64,000 bases of DNA from Nitrospira sp. (lineage in GTDB: Bacteria; Nitrospirota; Nitrospiria; Nitrospirales; Nitrospiraceae), in contig JABFSU010000037.1 in the NCBI GenBank assembly GCA_013140455.1, positions 62,001 to 126,000 on the forward strand, given 5' to 3'. Shown piece by piece: positions 16,407-25,577 of this stretch. The notes under the pieces were generated by a model. That model was not told the DNA's origin, made no database searches, and saw only the letters and a list, made by a program, of their open reading frames with translations. The translations under genes and the position numbers were made by a program. The first letter of the stretch is position 1, and each line of letters begins with the position of its first letter.

Positions 16407-17489
16407 GTGATTTTATTGAATCCAGGCCCCGTCAATGTGTCAGAGCGTGTGCGGCAGGCGTTGTTGCGGCCGGATATCTGCCATCGCGAATCCGAGTTCA
16501 CCGAGTTGCTGTTCCGGATTCAGGACAAGTTACTGAAGGCCTTTGTGCCGGGGGCGGAAGCCGACTATGCTGCGGTGCTCATCACAGGCTCCGGCACCGC
16601 GGCGGTTGAATCCGCCTTGATGTCGGCGATCCCCCACGGCAAGCGGGCGCTGGTGTTGAATAACGGCGTGTACGGTGAGCGCTTGTCCCAGATGGTCGGC
16701 TTGCACCGGTTGGGTGTCTCCGAACTCAAGTATGAGTGGACCACCCGGCCGGATCCTGAGCGTCTCCGGCTGGCTCTCCGGCAGCATCCTGAAATCCATG
16801 CGGTGGCCATGGTCCATCATGAAACCACCACCGGCCTGATTAATCCGGTGAAAGAGATTGCCGATGTGGTCGATAGTCAGAACCGCGCGTTCATTCTCGA
16901 TGCCGTCAGCGGGCTTGGCGGAGAAACCATCGATATTGCCGGGTCGCACATCTATATGGTGGCGGGCACGGCCGGCAAATGCATCCAAGGATTTCCCGGC
17001 GTGTCCTTCGTGCTGGTGCGCAAGGGGTTCCTCGAGCGGATGCGCCAGTATCCCAAACGGTCGTGGTATCTCCACCTCACGCATTATGTGGACGATCAAG
17101 GCCGTGGCACGATTCCCTTCACGCCGGCGGTGCAGGCGTTTTACGGGTTTGATGAAGCCTTGAGCGAATTGTTGGAAGAGGGTGTGGCGAACCGGATTCA
17201 ACGCTATAAAAAGGCGTCGACCTTGATTCGCGCGCGGATGGCGAAGCTGGGAATCAAGCCGATACTGACGCCCGAGCGTCAGTCGAACACCATTACCGCC
17301 TATTCGCTCCCTGACGGTGTGACGTATGACCGGTTACACGATCGCCTCAAGGCGCAGGGCTATGTCATCTATGCGGGGCAGGGACAATTGGAAAGCAAGA
17401 TTTTCCGTGTGGCCAATATGGGCGCGTTGACCGAGGCGCAGTTGACCGGATTTCTCGACGCCTTCGAACAGGCATGTAAACCGGCATGA
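16407..17489 (+). CDS. phnW: 2-aminoethylphosphonate transaminase-like (PhnW)
   Basis: A 360-aa class-V PLP aminotransferase. It opens ILLNPGPVNVSERVRQAL and has the RPDICHRE block. PLP contacts are visible: Asp165 in FILDAVSGLG and Lys191 in GTAGKCIQGFPG for the Schiff base. PhnW interconverts phosphonoacetaldehyde and 2-aminoethylphosphonate (AEP). In this operon the biosynthetic direction makes sense, because a decarboxylase precedes it and a cytidylyltransferase follows. GTG at 16407 has a GAGGAAGGG site; an upstream in-frame codon at 16311 would add 32 residues foreign to the family. Its stop overlaps the next start as ATGA. Confidence 0.83.
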   Translation: MILLNPGPVNVSERVRQALLRPDICHRESEFTELLFRIQDKLLKAFVPGAEADYAAVLITGSGTAAVESALMSAIPHGKRALVLNNGVYGERLSQMVGLHRLGVSELKYEWTTRPDPERLRLALRQHPEIHAVAMVHHETTTGLINPVKEIADVVDSQNRAFILDAVSGLGGETIDIAGSHIYMVAGTAGKCIQGFPGVSFVLVRKGFLERMRQYPKRSWYLHLTHYVDDQGRGTIPFTPAVQAFYGFDEALSELLEEGVANRIQRYKKASTLIRARMAKLGIKPILTPERQSNTITAYSLPDGVTYDRLHDRLKAQGYVIYAGQGQLESKIFRVANMGALTEAQLTGFLDAFEQACKPA

Positions 17490-18205
17490 AGGCGATCATT
17501 CTGGCCGCGGGAGTCGGCAAGCGACTCTGGCCCGTGACGCAGCATCACCCGAAGTGTCTCATCAAGATCGGGGGCCAGACCCTACTGCATCGCTATCTGA
17601 CCTTGTTGGCCAGCGTGGGGGTCCGTCAGGCCGACATCGTCGTGGGGTACAAGCAGGAGATGATTCGTGCCGCCGTCGAATCCGACGATTGCGGGGTGCG
17701 GGTCAATTTCCTGGTGAACGAGCAGTTTCATCGGGGCAGTATCTCGTCCTTGTGGATCGCCAGGACTGCGTTCACCGAGGACACGATTGTCATGGATGCG
17801 GACGTGCTCTTTCATCGGGAAATCTTGCAGCGGCTGGTAAGTTCGTCTTACGAGAATGCACTGCTGATGGATGAGTCGGTGAAGCAGACCGGCGAAGAAT
17901 GTATGGTTGTGGTCGAAGGCGGGCGAGTGATCGCGCTGACGAAAACCATGCCGCCGCGGTATGAGTATGCAGGGGAAGGCGTGGGGTTTCTCAAGGTGCG
18001 GCATGCCGATTCGCCGCATGTCGTCGCCTCGCTCCGGAAGTTTATTGACCGGGAAGCCTGGCAGATGGAGTATGAAGACGCGCTGATTGACTTCTTCCTC
18101 GCTGTGAAGGTCGGTCATGAAAAAATAGGCGGGTTGCCGTGGACCGAGATCGATTTCCCGGAAGATGTGACGAAGGCTGAGCGTGAGATCCTACCAAGGC
18201 TCTAG
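17486..18205 (+). CDS. PntC/LicC-like cytidylyltransferase
   Basis: A 239-aa sugar-phosphate nucleotidyltransferase. It has the activating loop LAAGVGKRLWP (6-16), the PKCLIKI lysine region and the metal-binding pair in VMDADVLFH (Asp104, Asp106). The NEQFHRGSISSLW block resembles choline-phosphate cytidylyltransferase LicC and the AEP cytidylyltransferase PntC. Proposed reaction: AEP + CTP to CMP-AEP + PPi. It is coupled to phnW by an ATGA overlap and followed by a CDP-alcohol phosphotransferase that would use the activated head group. Specificity for AEP is inferred from context only. Confidence 0.75.
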   Translation: MKAIILAAGVGKRLWPVTQHHPKCLIKIGGQTLLHRYLTLLASVGVRQADIVVGYKQEMIRAAVESDDCGVRVNFLVNEQFHRGSISSLWIARTAFTEDTIVMDADVLFHREILQRLVSSSYENALLMDESVKQTGEECMVVVEGGRVIALTKTMPPRYEYAGEGVGFLKVRHADSPHVVASLRKFIDREAWQMEYEDALIDFFLAVKVGHEKIGGLPWTEIDFPEDVTKAEREILPRL

Positions 18206-18271
18206 GACGTGATGTGTCCGTGACGTTCCATCGGTTCTGCACGTGACGAGCAGCGAACCCCGGGTTATCCA

Positions 18272-19696
18272 ATGAGTGAAAGTCTCATCCAGCATCGCGC
18301 GGAAGTTCAGGGACTAGCGACCGCCATTCTCTTACCCTCGGTCAGTGTCTTTGGCGAATCCTTTGATCGTGTGCCGGGCAGTGCCGGTCCTCTGACGCAG
18401 GTCGTGGGGATCGGGCTGTTTCAACGTGCCGTGCTCACGCTGCAACGGGCCGGCATTCGGCAATTGATCGTGCTCGCCGGTCCGGAAGAAGACCAACTCA
18501 AGCAGGCGTTGGGCCGTGGGCCGCGCGTCACCATTCCCGTGCGGTGGATGCCGATCCGGGAGTTCCCGCTCGATGATCCGCGCACCTGGGAGGCGATGGC
18601 GGCGGAAGTCCCTGGATTCTGCCTGGTCGCGAGCGTGCGAGGCGTGTTCTCGCGTGGCCTGATCGAAAGTCTGCGCCGTGAAGTGCAGGAGGGACAGGCC
18701 ATTCTGGTGGCGCAGCCGGCGGTACGGCGGGTGGCGGGAGATCGACGGGTTGCGGTCAAAGTGCAGGCCGAGCGGCTGTTGGCGCTCGGAACGTCCCGAG
18801 GTGAAGATGCGACACTGGTTGCGGCGGACTTGCTGGTCCTGCCGGCCGGCCTCATGGCCGCGGCACAGGATACTCAAACACCTCCCGGAGCCATGCCGAT
18901 CCGACGATGGATTGAGCGGGCAGCGATCGATGGGCGGGTACGGGTGTTGCGGACGGACGAGCATCCCTCGCAGTGGTATCAGGATGTGCGGACGCAAGCT
19001 GAGGTCCCAGCCGCCGAACGGAAGCTGTTCTCCTCGCTCAAGGGCGAGTTCGAGGGATTCGTCGATCGCTATTTCAATCGCAAGGTATCCCGCTGGTTCA
19101 CCCGGCTCTTTCTGGCGTTGGGGGCGTCCCCCAACGCCATTACGATGGTGGCCACAGTCGTGGGGCTCCTGGCTGCCGTGGGATTTGGAGTCGGGACCTA
19201 TGAGGCGGCCATTGTGGCGGCGGTTCTGTTTCAATTTGCGGCGGTGATTGATTGTTGCGACGGCGAAGTGGCCCGGCTCACGTTTACGGAGTCTCCGTTC
19301 GGCGCCTGGCTTGATATCGCGATGGATAATGTCGTGCATATGGCTATCTTTGCCGGAATTGCCGTGGGGGCCTACCAACAGACGGCCGGGCAGGCCGGGG
19401 CCTGGATTCCGCTCGCGTTGGGTGCGGTTGCCGTGCTCGGAAACGCCTTCTCGTTTCTGTTGGTCAATCGGGCGCAGAAGATCAACGCGGCCAGCGGCTG
19501 GAAGACGTCGGTCCATGCGGCCTGGTCCGAGTTCATGCTGAAGAATGTCGCCAGCCGTGATTTTTCCGTGATCGTCCTGATCGCGGCATTGGCGAGCAAG
19601 CTGGATTGGTTTCTCTGGATGGCCTCAGCCGGCTCTTTGGTGTTCACTGCGCTGATGCTGTGGGTTGTTCGTCCGTCAGCCAGATCTCGTGCTTAG
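18272..19696 (+). CDS. CDP-alcohol phosphotransferase with extra N-terminal domain
   Basis: A 474-aa two-part protein. Residues about 265-470 are a polytopic CDP-alcohol phosphatidyltransferase domain with the full signature DCCDGEVAR then GAWLDIAMD (Asp327, Asp330, Gly331, Ala334, Arg335, Gly344, Asp348, Asp352). Residues about 10-240 look like a nucleotidyltransferase-type Rossmann domain (LFQRAVLTLQRAGIRQLIVL) but lack the GxGxR loop. The layout resembles the fused inositol-phosphate cytidylyltransferase/phosphotransferase enzymes, with the first half apparently inactive. In this operon it would transfer AEP-phosphate from CMP-AEP to a lipid or polyol acceptor. No clear ribosome site precedes the ATG. 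Confidence 0.78.
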   Translation: MSESLIQHRAEVQGLATAILLPSVSVFGESFDRVPGSAGPLTQVVGIGLFQRAVLTLQRAGIRQLIVLAGPEEDQLKQALGRGPRVTIPVRWMPIREFPLDDPRTWEAMAAEVPGFCLVASVRGVFSRGLIESLRREVQEGQAILVAQPAVRRVAGDRRVAVKVQAERLLALGTSRGEDATLVAADLLVLPAGLMAAAQDTQTPPGAMPIRRWIERAAIDGRVRVLRTDEHPSQWYQDVRTQAEVPAAERKLFSSLKGEFEGFVDRYFNRKVSRWFTRLFLALGASPNAITMVATVVGLLAAVGFGVGTYEAAIVAAVLFQFAAVIDCCDGEVARLTFTESPFGAWLDIAMDNVVHMAIFAGIAVGAYQQTAGQAGAWIPLALGAVAVLGNAFSFLLVNRAQKINAASGWKTSVHAAWSEFMLKNVASRDFSVIVLIAALASKLDWFLWMASAGSLVFTALMLWVVRPSARSRA

Positions 19697-20699
19697 ACTC
19701 CTGCTACTGCTCGTCGGCTGTCTCACGCTCGGTCTCATTGTTTGGCATATCGGTCCCGTGAATATCTATGAGGCCGCGACCAGACTCGGCCCTGTGGCCC
19801 TGGGCGTCATCCTCATTCCCTCCTTCGTCATGTATGCCGTCGAGGCCTATGGCTGGAAGGTCACGCTTGGTCCGGCCGGCCGCTCGGTCTCATTCCTGCG
19901 GGTCTTTGCCGTTCGCACCGCCGGCGAAGTGGTGAACATGACTACGCCGACGGCCTATGTCGGCGGCGAACCGCTTAAAGCGTATCTACTGCAGAAATCC
20001 GGCGTGCCGATGGTGGAAGGGTTGGCTTCCGTCGTCATCGCCAAGACGACTATGACTATCGCGCAGGTGCTGTTCATTCTTCTGGGGATCGGGTTGGGGT
20101 TCTGGGTTCTGGGCGCGCAGGGTTCGTCGGGGCAAATCGTGGCGGCAGGGTTGCTGAGCATCGGGCTATTGGCCTTCGGGACCATGGCGTTTGTCTTCGT
20201 CCAGCGGCGCGGTCTTTTTACCTGGATCCTGGAGACGCTACGGAGGCTCGGCATCCGGATCGGCTTTCTCGAAGCGCGGGAGGACAAGCTGCGTGAGCTT
20301 GATCGGACGATTCTGAATTTCTATACCCGACATCAGGCGGCGTTCTATGCATCTACCGGCCTGTACTTTCTGGGGTGGCTGGCTGAGGCGCTGGAAGTGT
20401 TCGTGATTATCTCCTATCTTGGAGGCCCGGCCGATCTATGGTCGGCGATCTCGATCGGGGCCCTTTCCGTCTTCATCAAAGGCGGGACGTTCTTCATTCC
20501 CGGCAGCCTCGGCGCGCAGGACGGCGGCAATCTGCTGTTGCTCCAGGCCTTCGGCTATTCGGATGTCACCGGAATTACCTTCGCGCTGCTGCGGCGATTC
20601 CGTGAGTTGGTCTGGATCGGGATCGGGTTGGTGTGTCTCTCGCTGATGGGCAATCAAACAGGCGTTGCTCAGAAAGGTTCTCCCAAGTACGATTTGTGA
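19689..20699 (+). CDS. Flippase-like membrane protein (LPG synthase TM / UPF0104 type)
   Basis: About 336 aa with about eight membrane helices. It has the family blocks NMTTPTAYVGGEPLKAYLL and FFIPGSLGAQDGGNLLLL of the lysylphosphatidylglycerol synthase transmembrane/AglD superfamily, whose members move or modify lipid-linked head groups. It lacks the GNAT-like domain needed for aminoacyl transfer. The GTG at 19689 overlaps the previous stop by eight bases; a TTG at 19665 is an alternative. As last gene of the phosphonate operon it is a candidate for moving the AEP-bearing lipid across the inner membrane. Confidence 0.75.
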   Translation: MLRLLLLLVGCLTLGLIVWHIGPVNIYEAATRLGPVALGVILIPSFVMYAVEAYGWKVTLGPAGRSVSFLRVFAVRTAGEVVNMTTPTAYVGGEPLKAYLLQKSGVPMVEGLASVVIAKTTMTIAQVLFILLGIGLGFWVLGAQGSSGQIVAAGLLSIGLLAFGTMAFVFVQRRGLFTWILETLRRLGIRIGFLEAREDKLRELDRTILNFYTRHQAAFYASTGLYFLGWLAEALEVFVIISYLGGPADLWSAISIGALSVFIKGGTFFIPGSLGAQDGGNLLLLQAFGYSDVTGITFALLRRFRELVWIGIGLVCLSLMGNQTGVAQKGSPKYDL

Positions 20700-20739
20700 G
20701 GGAACTGACGTGAGAACGGTAAGTAACTAATTGTATTCC

Positions 20740-20771
20740 GGCCCTTCCCCCTCTTCACAACCTGAAGGGCC
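20740..20771 (+). terminator. Hairpin at the end of the phosphonate operon
   Basis: GGCCCTTC (20740-20747) pairs exactly with GAAGGGCC (20764-20771) around a 16-base loop, 40 bases after the operon's last stop. A second palindrome, GGAGCTAGCTCC, follows at 20779-20790. There is no T-tract. It may separate the operon from the glycan locus. Confidence 0.4.
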
Positions 20772-20945
20772 TTCCAAGGGAGCTAGCTCCTCCAGTACCG
20801 AAGGTGGGGTTGTTGTCCGAGCCTTCTTCCTCTACGCTTCGAACTAACTTCTTAACGGGGCCTCTGGCTGGCGGGAGAGTGAACCCCTGCAGTGTGTCAC
20901 TGCGCGTGTATCCCTGCGGACTGAGCCTAAGGGGCTACCAGAAAA

Positions 20946-22022
20946 ATGAGTACCGGGATACCCTCTTCGCTGTTAACCGTCGCGGTCATCGTTCCTGTCT
21001 ACAACGGGGGCGAGCGATTTCGCGCGAGCTTGGGATCGATCAGGCAGACGGTGCCTCCGCCGGATGAAGTCATCGTAATCGGCGATGGCGATACGGACGG
21101 TTCTTCGCAGTACGCAGAGGCGGCTGGTGTGACCGTGTATCGCTTTCCCCATCCGGGAGGGCCCGGTCGCGCCAGGAACCTTGGCGCGACGAAGGCGACA
21201 TCGGATCTGCTCTTCTTCATCGATGCCGATGTGACCGTTCCTGAGAATGTGATCGAGCAGGCAAGAGACGTCTTTGCTCGGGATGCTGATGTGGCTGCGA
21301 TTATCGGGTCATATGACGATCAGCCGGGGGAATCGAACTTTCTCTCTCAGTACCGCAATCTGCTCCATCACTATGTCCATCAGAATGCCCGGGAGGAGGC
21401 CTCAACGTTTTGGGGCGCCTGCGGGGCGATCCGGCGGGAGGTCTTTCTCGCGATGGGCGGATTCGATGAAACATATCGCAGGCCTTCCATCGAGGATATT
21501 GAATTGGGCTACCGTCTTAAACGAGCCGGTCATAGGATTCGACTTTGTAAATCGCTTCAGGTCACACATTGGAAGCGGTGGACCATTGCATCAATGCTCC
21601 AGGCCGACTTTTTTCAACGGGCTGTGCCATGGACGCAGCTGATCCATCGTCATCGGGGCTTTGTGAACGATTTGAATATCGGCATCTCCGGGCGCGTGAG
21701 CGTCATGCTGGTATGCGGCTTACTTGGGGCGGTATTGCTGGCTCCCTGGCAGCCGAATATTTTGGTCGCGGCGGTTGTCATGGGGCTGATACTCTTCAGT
21801 CTCAATGTCCGGCTCTACCGGTTCTTCCTGGAGAAGCGGGGCTTTCGATTCGCGGCTCAGTCCATCCCGTGGCACTGGCTTTATTTTCTGTATAGCGGAG
21901 TCGCCTTCGCCGTTGGAACGGCGCGCTATCTTGTCGACCGCCATCGTGGTGGCGAGAAGCCTGCAGCGTTCCTTCCGTCTGAATCGCTACAACCAGAATC
22001 ACGAGTGGAGAAACGCGAATGA
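20946..22022 (+). CDS. Glycosyltransferase family 2
   Basis: A 358-aa GT-A fold enzyme. It opens [18 protein letters not shown], has the metal-binding DAD in [11 protein letters not shown] and the [21 protein letters not shown] block that carries the catalytic-base acidic pair (ED). The C-terminal third holds two or three hydrophobic helices (about 245-325), so it is membrane-attached. It opens the glycan locus and overlaps the FAD-enzyme gene as ATGA. Sugar donor and acceptor cannot be told from sequence. Its ribosome site is weak. Confidence 0.85.
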   Translation: MSTGIPSSLLTVAVIVPVYNGGERFRASLGSIRQTVPPPDEVIVIGDGDTDGSSQYAEAAGVTVYRFPHPGGPGRARNLGATKATSDLLFFIDADVTVPENVIEQARDVFARDADVAAIIGSYDDQPGESNFLSQYRNLLHHYVHQNAREEASTFWGACGAIRREVFLAMGGFDETYRRPSIEDIELGYRLKRAGHRIRLCKSLQVTHWKRWTIASMLQADFFQRAVPWTQLIHRHRGFVNDLNIGISGRVSVMLVCGLLGAVLLAPWQPNILVAAVVMGLILFSLNVRLYRFFLEKRGFRFAAQSIPWHWLYFLYSGVAFAVGTARYLVDRHRGGEKPAAFLPSESLQPESRVEKRE

Positions 22023-23851
22023 GCCGAGAATCTTCTATCATCATCGGCGCGGGACCGGCAGGGCTTACGACCGCGTATGAGTTAGGCAAGCGCGGTATGA
22101 CATCCACCGTGCTCGAGGCGAGCGATCAGGTCGGGGGTATCTCAAAGACCGTCAACTATCGCGGGTATCGGTTTGATATCGGCGGGCATCGATTCTTTTC
22201 CAAGGTTCCTCTCATCAATGCATTGTGGCACGAGATTCTCGGAGAAGAGTTTCTGCTTCGTCCGCGCATCTATTACAATCAACATTTTTTTGACTACCCC
22301 CTCAAGCCATTGAATGCGCTGGCCGGTCTCGGTCCGCTGGAATCATTTCTGATCGGCCTCAGTTACATCAAAGCCAAGTTCTTCCACATCCAGGATGAAA
22401 AAACATTCGAGCAGTGGGTCTCCAACCGATTCGGGTATCGGCTCTACAGCATTTTCTTCAAGACCTACACGGAGAAGGTCTGGGGAATTCCGTGTGACGA
22501 GATCTCGGCGGACTGGGCAGCGCAACGCATCAAGAACCTTTCGTTGAAGCAAGCTGTGCGGAATGCGCTCTTTGGCGCCAAGCAGGGAATGGACGGGTCG
22601 ACACTGACCTCGCTGATCGAGCAATTTCACTATCCCCGCTTTGGTCCGGGGTTGATGTGGGAACGATGCCGAGGCTTGATCGAAAATCAGGGCTCTCAGA
22701 CGATCCAAGGGGTGAAAGTGGAGCGTGTCCGGCATCGTCACGGCCTGGTTGATTGCGTTCAGGGCCGAGGCGCAGCCGGTGAGCCGCTGGAGTACGACGG
22801 CCGGCATTTTGTGTCGACCATGCCGCTGCGTGAACTGGTGCAGGCCCTGGATCCGTTGCCGCCGGAGGATGTGCTCAAGGCTGCGCACGCCCTCCGTTAT
22901 CGGGACTATCTGACCGTGGTGCTGGTCATCGATCGCGAGTCGGTCTTTCCCGATAACTGGCTCTATGTCCATTCACCGGAGGTCAAGCTCGGGCGGATTC
23001 AGAACTACAAAAATTGGAGTCCCTATATGGTGCCGGACTCCTCACGGACCTCACTGGGATTGGAATATTTCTTGTGGGATACGGATGAGATGTGGACGTG
23101 GTCGGATGAGCGCCTCATTGAGCTGGGCATTCGAGAATGCGCCCAAATCGGCCTCATCGATCCGCGGGAAGTCAAAGACGGAACGGTCGTGCGGATGGAG
23201 AAGGCCTATCCGGTCTACGACCAGACGTATCAAGAGAGTGTTGCCACCATCCGGCGCTATCTGGAGACCTTCTCGAATCTGCAGACTATCGGGCGAAACG
23301 GATTGCATCGCTATAACAATCAAGACCACTCCATGCTGACCGGTGTGTATGCGGCCGGGAATATCCTTGGAGACAGGCGCGATGTCTGGTCTGTCAACAC
23401 GGAGAAAGAATATCATGAAGAGGGCCAGACGACTCAGCCGAACGCCGGGGATCGACTCGTGCCGACACGAGTCACTGTTTCGGTCGATGCGGCGGTTGAG
23501 GAAACTGAAGACGTCCTCATCGAATCCGCGTTCGCGAAGATAGACCCAGTCGCGTTAGGAGTTGCTGTCGGTGTAGTGAGTGGTCTCGGGATATTCGTGG
23601 CCTCGGCGGTCTTGTTGCTCAGAGGCGGGCCTGCGCCTGGGCCAACATTGTCATTGCTCGGGAACTATTTATCCGGGTTTGAAGTCACCTGGGGGGGAGC
23701 GGTAATCGGTTTAATCGAAGGCGGGCTATTGGGGTGTGCGGTGGGGGTATTTGCGGCCGGACTCAGAAACTGGACGCTTATGGGCTACGCAAAATTCGTT
23801 CGGTGGCGCGCAGAGCGGGACGACCGGCGCCATTTGCTCGACAAGATGTAA
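22019..23851 (+). CDS. FAD amine-oxidase-like enzyme fused to a small membrane module
   Basis: A 610-aa protein. Residues 1 to about 450 are an NAD(P)/FAD-binding oxidoreductase with the dinucleotide fold [17 protein letters not shown], the substrate-side block [13 protein letters not shown], and a closing FAD contact [16 protein letters not shown]. The group (COG1232, UDP-galactopyranose-mutase/protoporphyrinogen-oxidase-like) recurs in polysaccharide loci. From residue about 505 it carries an unrelated module with two hydrophobic helices around GGPAPG and [10 protein letters not shown]. That module matches the whole of the next gene's product. It could rearrange or oxidise a nucleotide or lipid-linked sugar at the membrane; the substrate is unknown. 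Confidence 0.82.
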   Translation: MSRESSIIIGAGPAGLTTAYELGKRGMTSTVLEASDQVGGISKTVNYRGYRFDIGGHRFFSKVPLINALWHEILGEEFLLRPRIYYNQHFFDYPLKPLNALAGLGPLESFLIGLSYIKAKFFHIQDEKTFEQWVSNRFGYRLYSIFFKTYTEKVWGIPCDEISADWAAQRIKNLSLKQAVRNALFGAKQGMDGSTLTSLIEQFHYPRFGPGLMWERCRGLIENQGSQTIQGVKVERVRHRHGLVDCVQGRGAAGEPLEYDGRHFVSTMPLRELVQALDPLPPEDVLKAAHALRYRDYLTVVLVIDRESVFPDNWLYVHSPEVKLGRIQNYKNWSPYMVPDSSRTSLGLEYFLWDTDEMWTWSDERLIELGIRECAQIGLIDPREVKDGTVVRMEKAYPVYDQTYQESVATIRRYLETFSNLQTIGRNGLHRYNNQDHSMLTGVYAAGNILGDRRDVWSVNTEKEYHEEGQTTQPNAGDRLVPTRVTVSVDAAVEETEDVLIESAFAKIDPVALGVAVGVVSGLGIFVASAVLLLRGGPAPGPTLSLLGNYLSGFEVTWGGAVIGLIEGGLLGCAVGVFAAGLRNWTLMGYAKFVRWRAERDDRRHLLDKM

Positions 23852-23879
23852 TTCACTTGTCAGAAAGGCGGTGACTGCG

Positions 23880-24188
23880 ATGAAGCCGCAGGCGAAGCAG
23901 ACAGAGGAAGTCAGTCGAACTCTTGCAAGGATCAAGGCGGACGCGTTGGCGCTTGTCTGCGGGCTGATCGGAGGATTGGGCCTCTTTGTGATGACGGTAT
24001 GGCTGGTTCTGAAAGGCGGTCCGCAGCCGGGGCAGCACTTACAGCTGCTCTCCCAGTATTTCATCGGCTACACCGTCACGTGGCCCGGGGCATTTGTCGG
24101 ATTGCTGTATGGAATCGTGGCCGGTGGGACCATTGGATGGGCGATTGGCATGATTTACAACAAGCTTGTCAACATTCGGAAGAGTTAA
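23880..24188 (+). CDS. Small two-helix membrane protein, paralogue of the preceding C-terminus
   Basis: A 102-aa protein with two hydrophobic helices (residues about 25-45 and 65-95). Between them lie LKGGPQPG, LQLLSQYFIGYTVTWPGAFVGL and the Gly-rich IVAGGTIGWAIG. This order of blocks matches residues 505-590 of the preceding FAD protein ([30 protein letters not shown]). The protein therefore is a free-standing copy of that fused module. The start at 23880 has AAAGGCGG upstream. I know no named family; an assembly or anchoring role with the FAD enzyme is a guess. Confidence 0.7.
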   Translation: MKPQAKQTEEVSRTLARIKADALALVCGLIGGLGLFVMTVWLVLKGGPQPGQHLQLLSQYFIGYTVTWPGAFVGLLYGIVAGGTIGWAIGMIYNKLVNIRKS

Positions 24189-24201
24189 AGGCTGGGCAGT
24201 C

Positions 24202-25518
24202 ATGAGAGTTGCCGGGATGACGTCGCTGGGGGGAAGATTTCAGCAAGCCTTGTTGTCCGTCACTCTATTTTGTTTGGTGTACGGCAGCTTTGAAGGCCTC
24301 TGTTACCTCGGTTTGAATGCTCTCCGTGCGAAGGGTGTCGATTACGGCCCGCTGGCGTCATCTCTATCGCAGGAACAAAAGACTCTCCTTGCCGCTCGAC
24401 TCGACGAGCAGCCTCCCTTACGTGGCCATGATCCTATCTTGGGCTGGGCACCCAAGGCCAATTCGCTCACAAAAGACGTGAAGGTGAACTCCCAGGGCAT
24501 CCGGTCGACACACGACTACTCTCGCAGTGTAGATCCCAAGCTTGTGCGAGTGTCGGCGTTTGGGGACTCATTCACGTTCGGAAGCGAGGTCGATAACACC
24601 GCCACATGGGAATATCAACTTGAAGAACGCGATGCTCGATTCGAAGTCCTTAATTTCGGCGTGGGAGCGTACGGATTGGATCAGGCCTACTTGCGGTATG
24701 TTCAGGACGGAATCGATTTTCAGCCGGACATCGTAGTGATTGGGTTCATGTCCGAAAATATCTATCGCAATCTGAACGTGTTTCGCCCGTTCTATAACTC
24801 GATGTATGCGAAGAACATCTACACCAAGCCAAGATTTACTGTGGACAACGGTCGTCTTTCGTTGGTCAAGAACCCATTAACAACGGTGGATGACTACAAG
24901 CGCTTTGCAACCAACGGTGAAGCAGTCCTCCGAGAAATCGGGCGCAAGGATTATTTCTATCAAACCGGATACCTCGCCGGACCACTGGATGGATTGCCGT
25001 CTGTTCGATTGCTCAAGATGGCCATGCGAAGCATAAAAGAAAGGCTGAACCCAGTAGTGACGAGGGAGGGTTCCTATGCTGTCGGTGCAGACGCCTTCAC
25101 GCTCACGACGATGCTGCTTGGAGAATTTCGCTGCGCGGCGCTTCGTCACGATTCCTTGCCCGTGATCGTGATCTATCCGGACCTCGGAGACTTTGATCGA
25201 TATCACAGCCATCAAGTGAGACGGTACGAACCGTTGCTCGTACATCTACAGCAGAGTGGTGCTCGGTATCTAGATATGTTGGATGCCTTTATCGCGCAAG
25301 ATCCTCAAGTGAGAGTCGATCAACTCACTGTCGGAACATGGGGGCACTACTCGCGGCTCGGTAACGAGATTGTTGCGCGGCATGTCCAGCGGTATTTGGA
25401 TGACCAAGGGCTGGGTAACCGAGACATGATCAAAGCATTGGTGCGCGATGCCCGGAAGCGGGAAGGCTGCCGCTTGAACACGGCGCTAGAAACAACAGCG
25501 GGAGCAGGGGGCTCGTAA
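24202..25518 (+). CDS. SGNH/GDSL-type hydrolase, copy 1
   Basis: A 438-aa protein with one N-terminal membrane helix (about 15-38) and a periplasmic-type SGNH domain. The nucleophile block is SAFGDSFTFG (Ser123). Later blocks VLNFGVGAYGLDQ and FQPDIVVIGFM are typical. The expected C-terminal Asp-x-x-His reads TWGHYSRLGN, keeping His but not Asp. Such proteins in glycan loci add or remove O-acetyl groups. It is followed 59 bases later by a flippase gene; the same SGNH-flippase order recurs at 54.0-56.5 kb. The ATG at 24202 is chosen because it begins the hydrophobic anchor. Confidence 0.72.
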   Translation: MRVAGMTSLGGRFQQALLSVTLFCLVYGSFEGLCYLGLNALRAKGVDYGPLASSLSQEQKTLLAARLDEQPPLRGHDPILGWAPKANSLTKDVKVNSQGIRSTHDYSRSVDPKLVRVSAFGDSFTFGSEVDNTATWEYQLEERDARFEVLNFGVGAYGLDQAYLRYVQDGIDFQPDIVVIGFMSENIYRNLNVFRPFYNSMYAKNIYTKPRFTVDNGRLSLVKNPLTTVDDYKRFATNGEAVLREIGRKDYFYQTGYLAGPLDGLPSVRLLKMAMRSIKERLNPVVTREGSYAVGADAFTLTTMLLGEFRCAALRHDSLPVIVIYPDLGDFDRYHSHQVRRYEPLLVHLQQSGARYLDMLDAFIAQDPQVRVDQLTVGTWGHYSRLGNEIVARHVQRYLDDQGLGNRDMIKALVRDARKREGCRLNTALETTAGAGGS

Positions 25519-25577
25519 AGGGGGGAGTTGACCATGGAGTTATCTCAACCCGCGCACGCATCGGTTCCACCAAGGCT

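Noticed and set aside
20779-20945. Possible c-di-GMP riboswitch before the glycan locus
   Set aside because: Short CCTGCGG and GGGGCTACC stretches drew attention, but the conserved core and paired stems of the riboswitch are not present.
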